From the NCBI RefSeq assembly GCF_000407485.1, contig NZ_ASWD01000001.1:248001-312000 (forward strand): DNA of 64,000 bases. The letters are read 5' to 3'. The notes under the pieces were generated by a model. It was not told the DNA's origin, searched no databases, and saw only the letters and a program-made list of their open reading frames with translations. Of this stretch, positions 8,142-16,684 are shown piece by piece (the stretch's first letter is position 1; every line of letters begins with the position of its first letter). The position numbers were made by a program, and so were the translations under genes. Source of the DNA: Enterococcus pallens ATCC BAA-351. Its GTDB lineage: Bacteria; Bacillota; Bacilli; Lactobacillales; Enterococcaceae.

Positions 8142-10389
8142 GAACGAGCACCTCCCGTATTTCCTTAGCAGCCCGAGTTAAGTTAGTTAAACTTTCAAAT
8201 GTCTCTGTCTCTCCCCTAGTTTTCAATCCGCAATCGGGATTAATCCATAATTTTTCAACCGGAATTTTTTCCAATAAAATTTTTATAGTCGCTTCTAATT
8301 CTTTGACGGCAGGAATTCTTGGTGAATGAATATCATAGACTCCCGGTCCCACGGCTGTTTGGAAATTTTGAGCAATTAGATCGTCCAACAAGGTTAAGTT
8401 AGAACGAGAGGCTTCAAAAGAAATTACATCAGCATCCATTTGGTCAATTGCTGGCAAAATATCGGCAAACTCGCTATAACACATATGCGTATGAATTTGG
8501 GTTTGCGGAGCCACCTTGCTATGAACTAACCGGAAAGCTGGAATAGCCCAATCTAAATATTCTTTGTACCAATCGCTTTTTCGCAACGGCAGCTTTTCTC
8601 TTAACGCAGCTTCATCAATTTGAATAATTTGGATACCGTTAGCCTCCAAGTCTAAGACCTCTTCTTGAATAGCCAAAGCAATTTGCAATGTTGAGTCTTT
8701 TATTGAAATATCCTCTCTGGGGAAAGACCAATTCAAAATAGTTACTGGTCCTGTCAACATGCCTTTTACTGGTTTGTTGGTTAAGCTTTGTGCATAGGCG
8801 GACCATTTTACAGTAATTGATTGTTTTCGCGAAACATCACTCCAAATAATTGGCGGCTTTACGCAGCGTGTTCCGTAAGATTGCACCCAGGCTTTCTTAG
8901 AAAATAAAAATCCTTCCAAATTTTCACCAAAGTACTCTACCATATCATTTCTTTCATATTCACCATGAACCAGCACATCCAACTCAATCTCTTCTTGGAA
9001 AGCTACACAATCAGCAATTTTCTCCTTCAAGAAGGCGGTATACTCAACATCATTTATTTCCTGTTTTTTGAATCGCGCCCGGTTCAACTTAACTTCTCGA
9101 GTTTGGGGAAACGAACCAATAGTGGTTGTTGGCAGTACTGGCAAATTTAACGTTCGCTTTTGAAGGCCGCTTCTCTTTTTAAATTCAGGCTGGCGCTGAA
9201 AATCTTTTTCAGTTAATCCGGCTAACTGTTCAGCAAGAATTGTTTTTTCAACTATACGTTTTTCGCGAAATAGTCGCTGGTTTGGTTCCCAGCCTGCTGT
9301 TTCCTGTTCTACATTTTCAGCTACCTCTTTCAGCTCTGTTAATTTTTCCTTAGCAAAAGAGAAATGTTTGGCAATTTCAACTGGAAATTCTTCTTGTTCA
9401 ACTGAAAAAGGAACGTGAAGCAAGGAACAAGAGGTAGAAAGAACTACGTGCTTCGATGGTAATTTGTCCAGTAAAACTATCGACTTTTGATAATTATTGC
9501 GCCAAATATTTTTCCCATTAATTACTCCAGCAAACAATAATTTATCTTCAGGAAAATCAGAAGCAGTGACCAGCTCCAGGCTCTGTTTCCCCTCTACAAA
9601 ATCTAAACCAATACCATCAAGGTTCAACGCTAAGAGATCTTCGTAAACATCTCGAACATCACCAAAATAAGTTTGCAGCAAAAGCTTGATATTTCTCGGT
9701 GAGTTGGTTAATTTTTGATAAATGTTCAAAAACAAGGAACGATCTTCCTCGGATAAATCCTTGACTAAATAAGGTTCATCCAGCTGCAGCCACTGTGCTC
9801 CCTGCAAATCCAAACGGTGAATAATTTCCTGATAGGCAGTAATTAGAGCGGTTAAGTGCTCTTGATAAGTTGTGTTTGTAAAAGCAGCTAACTTAATTAA
9901 AGTGAATGGTCCTAAAATGACTGGTTTTGTCTCAATACCAGTCGTTTTTGCTTCCAAATATTCATCAAATATCTTTGTACCGGCTACCTTCACCTGAGTA
10001 GCTGCTTCAAATTCAGGTACTAAATAATGATAGTTGGTATTAAACCATTTTTTCATAGGCAAGGCAGTTACATCTCCAGCACTTCCTTGGTATCCTCTTG
10101 CTAATGCAAAATAAGTATCCAAAGCGGATAAATTTAACTCAGCATAACGTTGCGGAATGATATTTAATAGAACCGCTGTATCCAAGGTAGTGTCATAGAA
10201 AGAAAAATCATTGCTGGGGATTAAGTCAATTCCAGCATCCCTCATCAGCTGCCAATGAAATTTTCTTAAGCGTCTCCCCTCTTGGGTTAGTTCCTCAGCG
10301 GTACTTTCTTGACGTAAATAGCTTTCTGTTATTTTCTTTAATTCTCGATCTGCCCCAATTCTGGGAAATCCTATGACCGTAGTTTTCAT
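8122..10389 (-). CDS. metE: Cobalamin-independent methionine synthase
   Basis: This 755-residue protein transfers the methyl group of methyl-THF-polyglutamate to homocysteine to make methionine. It has the two-barrel MetE architecture: an N-terminal barrel starting [15 protein letters not shown], and a C-terminal catalytic barrel with TTIGSFPQT. Zinc ligands lie in HTHMCYSEF (about 633) and NPDCGLKTR (about 720). The ribosome site is GAGGAGG upstream of the ATG at 10389. It is first in an operon with metF and is divergent from a LysR gene likely to control it. No T-box was found on its own strand. Confidence 0.96.
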   Translation of the reverse strand: MKTTVIGFPRIGADRELKKITESYLRQESTAEELTQEGRRLRKFHWQLMRDAGIDLIPSNDFSFYDTTLDTAVLLNIIPQRYAELNLSALDTYFALARGYQGSAGDVTALPMKKWFNTNYHYLVPEFEAATQVKVAGTKIFDEYLEAKTTGIETKPVILGPFTLIKLAAFTNTTYQEHLTALITAYQEIIHRLDLQGAQWLQLDEPYLVKDLSEEDRSLFLNIYQKLTNSPRNIKLLLQTYFGDVRDVYEDLLALNLDGIGLDFVEGKQSLELVTASDFPEDKLLFAGVINGKNIWRNNYQKSIVLLDKLPSKHVVLSTSCSLLHVPFSVEQEEFPVEIAKHFSFAKEKLTELKEVAENVEQETAGWEPNQRLFREKRIVEKTILAEQLAGLTEKDFQRQPEFKKRSGLQKRTLNLPVLPTTTIGSFPQTREVKLNRARFKKQEINDVEYTAFLKEKIADCVAFQEEIELDVLVHGEYERNDMVEYFGENLEGFLFSKKAWVQSYGTRCVKPPIIWSDVSRKQSITVKWSAYAQSLTNKPVKGMLTGPVTILNWSFPREDISIKDSTLQIALAIQEEVLDLEANGIQIIQIDEAALREKLPLRKSDWYKEYLDWAIPAFRLVHSKVAPQTQIHTHMCYSEFADILPAIDQMDADVISFEASRSNLTLLDDLIAQNFQTAVGPGVYDIHSPRIPAVKELEATIKILLEKIPVEKLWINPDCGLKTRGETETFESLTNLTRAAKEIREVLVHAVSEN

Positions 10390-10455
10390 TAAATCGCCTC
10401 CTCGGTAGTTATGAGAAGAACTTTATCATGGTGACGATCCATTGGCTAACTGTAA

Positions 10456-10489
10456 ATTCTTATAACCTGTTGCAAAATTATTCTATAAC
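10456..10489 (-). promoter_or_regulatory. Probable metEF promoter and LysR-type control region
   Basis: ATTCTTATAAC (10456-10466) and ATTCTATAAC (10480-10489) form a direct repeat 24 bases apart. On the minus strand they read as TTATAG and TATAAG hexamers 18 bases apart, a weak promoter of the kind that needs an activator. The divergent LysR protein is the obvious candidate; this is inference. Confidence 0.35.
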
Positions 10490-10517
10490 TAAAATGAGAA
10501 AATAATTAGTAAAATGA

Positions 10518-10546
10518 TTGACACATGAGAAAAATTTGCCTATAGT
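10518..10546 (+). promoter_or_regulatory. Sigma-A promoter of the T-box transcript
   Basis: A perfect TTGACA at 10518-10523 and TATAGT at 10541-10546 are separated by 17 bases. Transcription should start near 10553 and run into the T-box leader. Confidence 0.85.
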
Positions 10547-10552
10547 ATAAAG

Positions 10553-10833
10553 CAATAAACAATGCTTTGAAAAGAAGAGTACAAATAGAGAACCATTTGA
10601 AAGAGAGCTTCGGTTGGTGAAAAGAAGCAATGGGAAATGTTTGGAAGATGGTCTTTGAGCATTCAGCAGTGAGTGATACCACAAGCAGCTGACGGAGGTG
10701 CCCGTTATCGCAACGCAGTATCAGCGGACAGCTCGTACTGGCTAAGGTTCCTCCTGTGAAGGTTGGACAAATGAAGGTGGTAACGCGAATTCTTTCGCCC
10801 TTTTTCTTGTAATGAGAAAAAGGGCGTTTTTTT
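10553..10833 (+). ncRNA. T-box riboswitch leader, probably methionine-specific
   Basis: The leader shows the T-box sequence AAGGTGGTAACGCG (10774-10787), an AGTA motif in stem I near its 5' end, and the GGTTGGTGAAAA apical segment. A terminator with a 12-bp stem lies at 10796-10826, followed by seven T residues. Stem I can close with AATGCT pairing to AGCATT. With CAAA/TTTG as the helix beside AGTA, the specifier loop reads GAAGATGG, pointing to an AUG codon and uncharged tRNA-Met as the signal. The downstream genes, a LysR regulator and a cystathionine synthase/lyase, fit methionine starvation control. The specifier is my folding by eye. Confidence 0.88.
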
Positions 10834-10862
10834 GTGTTTATTTATGAAAGGAGACTGCGTAT

Positions 10863-11804
10863 ATGCGGATTCAACAATTGGAGTATTTAGAAAAAATTGC
10901 CGAAATTGGATCAATCAATGAAGCGGCAAAGTGTTTATTCTTGTCACAGCCAACACTATCTAACGCCATCAAGGAGTTGGAAAGCGAAATGGGTATTTGT
11001 CTTTTGCACCGCAGCAAACTAGGTGTGTCCTTAACCGAGGAAGGCCGCGAGTTTCTGACCTACGCCAAACAAGTGACCGATCAAGTGGACTTGCTACAGA
11101 AGCGGTACAAATATTCCAATAAACGTGAGTCTCGCTTGTCGATCTCTTCTCAGCATTACGCTTTCTCGGTACATGCTTTTGTAGAATTTATTCAAGCATA
11201 TGAAGATGATAGTTATCAGTTTACCTTGAGAGAAACTGAAACCCAAAATATTTTGGAGGATGTTGCCAGCTTTCGCAGTGAACTTGGGATTTTATTTTTA
11301 AATGATTTTAATCGCAAGGTTTTGACAAAATTGTTTGAAGAGAAAAATCTAGTTTTCTCCCGCTTGTTTATTTCTGAACCGCATATTTTTATCAGTAAAG
11401 ACAATCCCTTAGCAGCTAAAAAATCAGTTTCGTTGGACGAATTAGCAGATTTACCCTATTTGTCCTTTGAACAGGGCAACAGCAATTCTTTCTACTTTTC
11501 AGAGGAAATTCTGAGCACACGCTCCTACAAAAAGCATATTAAGGTTAGTGATCGCGCGACAATTTTTAATCTAATGGTGGGTTTGAATGGCTATACCTTT
11601 AGTACTGGAATTATCAGCAGCGAGTTGAATGATGACAGTATTGTGGCGATTCCGCTAAATATTCCTGACCGGATGGAAATTGGTTGGATCAAAAGTAAAC
11701 GCAGTAATTTATCCTCGTTAGGCCAACATTATTTAAATACATTAAAGAAACATATTCGCAAGTATGGCTTTGCGACGATTGAGGAGGAAAAAACATATGT
11801 CTAA
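10863..11804 (+). CDS. LysR-family transcriptional regulator of methionine/sulfur genes
   Basis: The 313-residue regulator has a winged HTH at about residues 1-60 (INEAAKCLFLSQPTLSNAIK) and an effector-binding domain from about 90. The ribosome site GGAG precedes the ATG at 10863. It is the first gene after the T-box and overlaps the next gene by eight bases, so both are made when charged tRNA-Met is low. It is divergent from metE-metF and is the likely activator of that operon, by analogy with MetR/MtaR/CmbR-type regulators. The coinducer cannot be read from sequence. Confidence 0.88.
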   Translation: MRIQQLEYLEKIAEIGSINEAAKCLFLSQPTLSNAIKELESEMGICLLHRSKLGVSLTEEGREFLTYAKQVTDQVDLLQKRYKYSNKRESRLSISSQHYAFSVHAFVEFIQAYEDDSYQFTLRETETQNILEDVASFRSELGILFLNDFNRKVLTKLFEEKNLVFSRLFISEPHIFISKDNPLAAKKSVSLDELADLPYLSFEQGNSNSFYFSEEILSTRSYKKHIKVSDRATIFNLMVGLNGYTFSTGIISSELNDDSIVAIPLNIPDRMEIGWIKSKRSNLSSLGQHYLNTLKKHIRKYGFATIEEEKTYV

Positions 11805-12903
11805 CAAAAACAATTGGCAATCAGCAACCCAATTGGCTCAAATTGGTAATAATGCGGACAAGCAAACAGGAGCAGTTAACACACCCATCTACCTATCCAC
11901 CACCTATGCACACCCAGAGCTAGGACAAAGTACCGGTTTCGATTATACCAGAACCGCTAATCCTACTCGACAGGTTCTCGAAACGGCTCTTGCTGAGCTA
12001 GAAAATGGAACCCATGGTTTTGCGACTAGTTCTGGTATGAGTGCGATTCAGTTGGTGTTTGAATTATTTCCTATCGGCAGCAGTTTTTTAGTTTCGCGAG
12101 ATCTTTATGGCGGCAGTTATCGCTACTTCAATGCCCTAGAGAATAAAGGCAGCTATCAGTTTGAATACTTTGATACGTTTGAAGATTATCAGAATAAAAT
12201 CAACTCGAATTATGCAGGTATTTTTATCGAAACACCGACTAATCCACTGATGAATGAGGTGGATATTTCATTAGTGGCTAGACTTGCCAAAGAACATGGC
12301 TGTTTGGTCATTGTTGATAATACCTTTTTGACCCCTATCATTCAGAAACCTTTAGATTTAGGTGCAGATATTGTCATTCATTCCGCCACTAAGTTTTTAG
12401 GCGGCCATAATGATTTATTGGCTGGAGCTGTGATTACTAATTCGACTGAACTAGGTGAAAAGCTGGCTTATTCGTTAAATACTAATGGTGCTGTTTTGGC
12501 CCCCTTCGATTGTTGGTTGTTGATTCGTGGACTAAAAACGTTAAAGCTGCGGGTTAATCAACAGGAAAAAAATGCGCAAGCCGTCGCAACCTTTTTACAG
12601 GAAAACTCAGCAATTCAGGAAGTGTTTTATCCTGGCAAAGGAAGTATGATCAGCTTTAAGCTGAAGACCGCTCAACAAATTTCGACCTTTTTATCCAAAT
12701 TGCAGTTATTTACCTTTGCCGAAAGTCTAGGCAGTGTGGAGAGTTTAGTAACGTATCCAACGACTCAAACCCATGCAGAAATTCCACTAGAGCTGCGAGA
12801 ATCTTACGGCTTAACAGATAATTTATTGCGACTGTCGATTGGTATTGAAGATGAAGAAGACTTAATTGAAGACTTGCGTCAAGCGTTGGAGAAAACCAGC
12901 TAA
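11797..12903 (+). CDS. Cystathionine gamma-synthase / beta-lyase (PLP-dependent)
   Basis: The 368-residue protein belongs to the Cys/Met metabolism PLP family. It has FDYTRTANPTR near the N terminus, the ETPTNP segment near 148, DNTF near 176 and the PLP lysine in HSATKFLGGHND at about 198. The start chosen is the ATG at 11797, with GAGGAGG upstream inside the LysR gene. Members either join cysteine to an activated homoserine or split cystathionine to homocysteine. Either would supply the homocysteine used by MetE. Sequence alone does not separate MetB/MetI from MetC. It is co-transcribed with the LysR gene behind the T-box. Confidence 0.88.
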   Translation: MSNKNNWQSATQLAQIGNNADKQTGAVNTPIYLSTTYAHPELGQSTGFDYTRTANPTRQVLETALAELENGTHGFATSSGMSAIQLVFELFPIGSSFLVSRDLYGGSYRYFNALENKGSYQFEYFDTFEDYQNKINSNYAGIFIETPTNPLMNEVDISLVARLAKEHGCLVIVDNTFLTPIIQKPLDLGADIVIHSATKFLGGHNDLLAGAVITNSTELGEKLAYSLNTNGAVLAPFDCWLLIRGLKTLKLRVNQQEKNAQAVATFLQENSAIQEVFYPGKGSMISFKLKTAQQISTFLSKLQLFTFAESLGSVESLVTYPTTQTHAEIPLELRESYGLTDNLLRLSIGIEDEEDLIEDLRQALEKTS

Positions 12904-12912
12904 TAAAGAAAT

Positions 12913-12943
12913 GGCCTTAGTGAACAGCTTGCTCACTAAGGCC
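12913..12943. terminator. Hairpin between convergent genes
   Basis: GGCCTTAGTGA pairs with TCACTAAGGCC around a nine-base loop. The tail is T-rich on the minus strand (ATTTCTTTATT) and A-rich on plus, so it best terminates the small minus-strand gene and may serve both. Confidence 0.7.
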
Positions 12944-12960
12944 AAAAAATAATTGCTGAA

Positions 12961-13200
12961 TTATTTGGTGCTGTATTTTTTCAATAAATAAATGTTCACA
13001 AAACCTGCTGCAATGCCACCTGCTACCATAACTGGTCCGATCACACTATCTGCCAAGGCATCCACATTAAAGCCTGTTAAAATGGCGGCCATAGAAGTGA
13101 CCACGGAAATTTTTGCTTGTTTGCAACGTACTCGATTAGAAGCTTGAACTAATTTGTCTTCGGTATGGTGGTATCCCAAACGTCCTTCAACATTTTCCAC
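12961..13200 (-). CDS. Small membrane protein, unknown function
   Basis: The 79-residue product starts at a GTG with AAGGAGG eight bases upstream. Residues 1-30 are polar and charged. Two hydrophobic stretches follow, at about 33-46 (SVVTSMAAILTGF) and 55-73 (IGPVMVAGGIAAGFVNIYLL), with a basic end (KKYSTK). It may be a two-helix membrane protein or a single hairpin. I do not recognise a family. It sits alone between the methionine genes and the sugar island, with its own terminator. Confidence 0.6.
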   Translation of the reverse strand: MENVEGRLGYHHTEDKLVQASNRVRCKQAKISVVTSMAAILTGFNVDALADSVIGPVMVAGGIAAGFVNIYLLKKYSTK

Positions 13201-13466
13201 TTCTTTTTCCTCCTTACTGTTCCCTGCATGTGCAAGTTTTCTATCTATAAGAAGTGTAGCATGTTCCTCTTGCTTCCTACCTCGGTCTAAAGGCGCAAAT
13301 TCTCATGAGACTATTTGCCAATGTTACAAAGATAAGGAAGAGGTATGTCTACTATATCAGTAATTTTACCACAAATTTTCTGATTATGAAAAGCTCATTT
13401 ACGAAAATAGCGAATCTGTTTTCATAACCCGAAATGCATCTAGCCTGTTTTATACATAACAGACAC

Positions 13467-13492
13467 TTTGTTTACATAATAAAAATATGGAT
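13467..13492 (+). repeat. Copy 2 of the dispersed 26-bp AT-rich motif
   Basis: It shares TTTGTTTACATAATA and a terminal ATGGAT with the copy at 6679-6704, in the same orientation, with three mismatches. It lies just upstream of the hairpin at 13498. Confidence 0.55.
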
Positions 13493-13497
13493 TATAT

Positions 13498-13538
13498 AAA
13501 AAACTTCCAATAATGAAGACAACACTTTGGAAGTTTTT
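13498..13538. terminator. Terminator-like hairpin
   Basis: AAAAACTTCCAA (13499-13510) pairs with TTGGAAGTTTTT (13527-13538). A/T tracts on both sides let it act in either direction; the FGGY kinase gene ends about 90 bases to its right and would be its minus-strand client. Confidence 0.6.
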
Positions 13539-13630
13539 ATCTTGATTTATTTGATTAGAAACCTAAGGAAAACTATGAAATTACCTTAGTACTTAAAGTG
13601 TCTAAGTATCTGCTTACGAGTTTTAAGAAG

Positions 13631-15130
13631 TTAATTCATTAGTCCCTTCAAGGCTTCATAAATAGCGAGATATTTTTGATATCCTTCTTGGTAGATCTCT
13701 GCAAATTCAGGATTAGGATAATGCGTCCGACCAAAGGAAACAGTCTTGGCTATAGCATCTTCAAAATCAGTGTACACTCTGGTTCCTACTCCGGCTAACA
13801 AAGCAGCTCCTAAAGTAGTTGTGGTATCTGTACTAACAACACGAATTTCTTTTCCAGTAATATCACTTTTGATCTGAGTCCATACCTCACTGTTAGCAGC
13901 ACCGCCCATTGCTTGTAGTAACGAAACTTCTATACCGGACTCTTTTGCTGTTTCTAGATTGTGTTTAAGAGAATAGGCCACTCCTTCCATTCCTGCTCGG
14001 ATCAAATGACCTTTTGTTTTACTGAAATCAAGGCCGTAATAGACACCCTTGGCTTTGGGATTCCAAATAGGGGAACGTTCTCCCGCCATATAGGGTAAGA
14101 AAATTAATCCGTTAGAACCAGGATGTACTTTTTCAGCTAAACGACTCAGTTCAATAAAACTATTCGTGTTTTTATCTGCTGCGGTTAGTCGTTCGGCATC
14201 TCCTATCTGCTTCTCCAACCAATTAAGCACACCCCCGCCACCGACAGTCCCACCCTGCAGCAACCATTTGTTAGGAACTACATGCTTGCTGAGAATCAAA
14301 CGCTTATCCGCCTGATAAGTGTTCAAGCAAATCCCCATGCCGCCAGCTTGACCGCCTTGTTCTTGGGTTTCACCAGCTTGGATTACCCCACTTCCTAAGG
14401 CGCCACAAGCCGAGTCTAAACCACCAGCAACAACGGGTATTCCAGCTGGTAAGCCCGTTTGAAGAGCCGCTTCTTTGGTCACTTTGCCCACAATGTCATG
14501 GCAGGCATAAATATCTGGTAAAATTTCTGGTGAAATTCCTAATTCCATACAAATGGTTTGATCATAGGAGTCTTTTTGCATATCAAAAAAATGATAACCA
14601 TATCCTTGAGAAACATCCTGAGAGAAACAGCCAGTTAGCTGATAAACGATATAGCTGTTAGATTGCAAAATTTTATCAATTCTCTGATATATCTCTGGCA
14701 GATGCTCCTTGTACCACAAGATTTTTGGCAAAGTGTAAGTTGGCTGAAGAGGATTCCCACAAAGCTGGAAAAGGCGTTTTTCTCCAATTTGTTTCTTCAG
14801 TTTTTGACAGATAGTTGCTGCTCGCGAATCCATCCAGATTGGAGTGTTGGCTAGAACTTGCCCATCAGCTGTTAGAGGCACAGCCGACCAACTTTGACCA
14901 GCTACCCCAATTCCTACAATTTCACTAGGTATAATTTCTGATTGTTCAATTATTTTTTTTATGGTTTTACAAACTGCTTGCCACCAGTCAAGGGGATTTT
15001 GCTCGGCCCAGCCCTCTTGAGGATAGAAAACCGGATAGCTTTCACTTGCTTGTGCCACTACCCCACCCGTGGGATTGAACAAGGCTGTTTTGCAAGAAGA
15101 TGTGCCGATATCAATACCTAATAAATACAT
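13631..15130 (-). CDS. FGGY-family carbohydrate kinase (xylulokinase-like)
   Basis: The 499-residue kinase starts at the ATG at 15130, preceded by GGATGGAGA; about 25 extra in-frame codons upstream lack a ribosome site. It has the phosphate-1 loop YLLGIDIGTSSCK, a GQSWSAVP segment where XylB has GQMH, WMDSRA near 107, VAGGLDSACGALGSG near 260 and GGTVGGGG near 317. FGGY kinases phosphorylate a sugar or polyol; xylulose is the best guess but is not proven. It is last in an operon after an alpha-galactosidase and a GPH symporter, which suggests it acts on the aglycone of an imported galactoside. Confidence 0.8.
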   Translation of the reverse strand: MYLLGIDIGTSSCKTALFNPTGGVVAQASESYPVFYPQEGWAEQNPLDWWQAVCKTIKKIIEQSEIIPSEIVGIGVAGQSWSAVPLTADGQVLANTPIWMDSRAATICQKLKKQIGEKRLFQLCGNPLQPTYTLPKILWYKEHLPEIYQRIDKILQSNSYIVYQLTGCFSQDVSQGYGYHFFDMQKDSYDQTICMELGISPEILPDIYACHDIVGKVTKEAALQTGLPAGIPVVAGGLDSACGALGSGVIQAGETQEQGGQAGGMGICLNTYQADKRLILSKHVVPNKWLLQGGTVGGGGVLNWLEKQIGDAERLTAADKNTNSFIELSRLAEKVHPGSNGLIFLPYMAGERSPIWNPKAKGVYYGLDFSKTKGHLIRAGMEGVAYSLKHNLETAKESGIEVSLLQAMGGAANSEVWTQIKSDITGKEIRVVSTDTTTTLGAALLAGVGTRVYTDFEDAIAKTVSFGRTHYPNPEFAEIYQEGYQKYLAIYEALKGLMN

Positions 15131-15240
15131 GTAATCTCCATCCTTTTCAATAATTAATGAGCTCATACTAAGCTTAGCATTTTCTTTTACCAACGGAAAC
15201 AACAAGCCTACCAGTAGAGATAGACTTGTTGTTGGTATGC

Positions 15241-16665
15241 TTAAATATCGACCGACTGTTTCTCCAGCAATTCTATATCCTCTTCTAGAAATAATTCTTG
15301 TTTTTCTTCTGTTTCAGCTTTTCGTTTCATCAGTACCGCCATAAACTCATCATAAAATTCACCACTTAGTTTGAAGAATTTTTTATAGATCAGATAACTG
15401 ATTAAGGTAAAGCCAATCGGCAAGACAATCATAACAATTCGAATTCCCATCAAGGTAGCAGGACTCTGCACAGCGTTTGGAACATAACCGGTTAGATCCA
15501 AAGCAAAGCCAGTTAATAGAGCACCTATTGCTGAAGAAAATTTGATCATCAAGGTTTGAATCGAAAAAGTAACGGATTCATTGCGGGAACCAAATTTGTA
15601 TTCACCATAGTCTACGACATCAGCTAAGATGACTGTGGCCGTCCCTAACTGCAAACCAGATCCTAATTTAACTAGGATTCCGGCGACAGCTGTCAAGAAA
15701 ACATTTTCAGGGGAGGCATAGCCAATGATTAGCAATAACACAAAGCCAATAATCGGGGACAAGCACGCTAGCATATAAACTCTTGCCCGTGAAATTTTTC
15801 CAACTAACTTAGGAAATAGGAACAGCCCACCAATTTCCGCAAATCCTGCAAACATGGTAAAAACGGAAAACATTATCTTGCTGCCAGTCACATAAATAAA
15901 ATAATAAGTCGATATACCATTCACAAATTGAATTGCTAGATTGAAGGTCAAAATAATTCCGATTGCAACTACTAACTGATCGTTTCTCAAAATTATCTTC
16001 ATTAATTGTTTAATAGAAACTTTCTCTGCAGTTTGACTAACTGCTTGATCAGCTGATTTAACGTTTTTTACAGTAATTCCGATTGTCACAATAAAAATTA
16101 TAGCAATCACCCAAGCGAATCGAGTAAAGCCAGTTTGCATGTCACCTGATCCTAGAAAATCAATAATTTGCAAGCCAAAGCCTGCTACAATCAAAGAACC
16201 GCCGATCGAAGCGAAAATCCGGGGAATAACCGACAATTTTTCACGCTCCCGTTTATCACTGGTCAGGTTGGGAAGCATTGACCAATAAGGGATATCCATT
16301 ACTGTATAGGTCATTCCCCACAAGATATACATGACTGCTGCGAAGACATAAAGGGCTGTTCCTGATAGACCCCAGTTAGTAAATAAACAAACGAACACAA
16401 TAGCATTTAGTAAGGTACCGATGACTAGCCAAGGCCGAAATTTTCCAAACTTACTTCGGGTATTATCAACGATAACGCCCATTGCTAGATCATTAATTGC
16501 GTCCCAGAACTTAGCTAGGAAGAACAAACTTCCAACAAATGAGGCAGATATTTTTAGCACATCAGTAAAATAGAGCATAGCGAAAACAAAAATTAGAGCG
16601 ACAATCATATCTTTTCCTAATGCACCTAAACCGTAGGAATACTTTTCTTTTGCTGATACTTTCAT
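15241..16665 (-). CDS. GPH-family glycoside:cation symporter
   Basis: This 474-residue membrane protein has about 12 hydrophobic segments and the N-terminal GPH signature (YSYGLGALGKDM, then FWDAINDLAMGVIVDNTRS). It lies in the melibiose/xyloside/lactose permease family that imports glycosides with Na+ or H+. The start at 16665 follows AGAAGGGG; a longer frame running into the neighbouring gene lacks one. The C terminus is a charged tail (ETEEKQELFLEEDIELLEKQ) without a PTS IIA domain. It lies 19 bases after the alpha-galactosidase gene, so an alpha-galactoside is the likely cargo. Confidence 0.9.
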   Translation of the reverse strand: MKVSAKEKYSYGLGALGKDMIVALIFVFAMLYFTDVLKISASFVGSLFFLAKFWDAINDLAMGVIVDNTRSKFGKFRPWLVIGTLLNAIVFVCLFTNWGLSGTALYVFAAVMYILWGMTYTVMDIPYWSMLPNLTSDKREREKLSVIPRIFASIGGSLIVAGFGLQIIDFLGSGDMQTGFTRFAWVIAIIFIVTIGITVKNVKSADQAVSQTAEKVSIKQLMKIILRNDQLVVAIGIILTFNLAIQFVNGISTYYFIYVTGSKIMFSVFTMFAGFAEIGGLFLFPKLVGKISRARVYMLACLSPIIGFVLLLIIGYASPENVFLTAVAGILVKLGSGLQLGTATVILADVVDYGEYKFGSRNESVTFSIQTLMIKFSSAIGALLTGFALDLTGYVPNAVQSPATLMGIRIVMIVLPIGFTLISYLIYKKFFKLSGEFYDEFMAVLMKRKAETEEKQELFLEEDIELLEKQSVDI

Positions 16666-16684
16666 GTTTTTTCCCCTTCTCTTC

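Larger units (their letters stand above)
13201..13630. other. Intergenic region
   Basis: These 430 bases lie between two minus-strand genes. They hold an imperfect TTATGAAAA / TTTTCATAA inverted repeat (about 13385-13426), the second copy of the AT-rich motif (13467-13492) and a hairpin with T run (13498-13538). No gene is supported. Confidence 0.55.

Noticed and set aside
10390-10517. A second T-box or methionine riboswitch for metE
   Set aside because: The minus-strand leader lacks the T-box sequence and any terminator; only LysR-type control sequences are suggested.
13154-13363. 69-codon plus-strand frame near 13.2 kb
   Set aside because: It overlaps the start of a well-initiated minus-strand gene, is Ser/Cys-rich and has no ribosome site.
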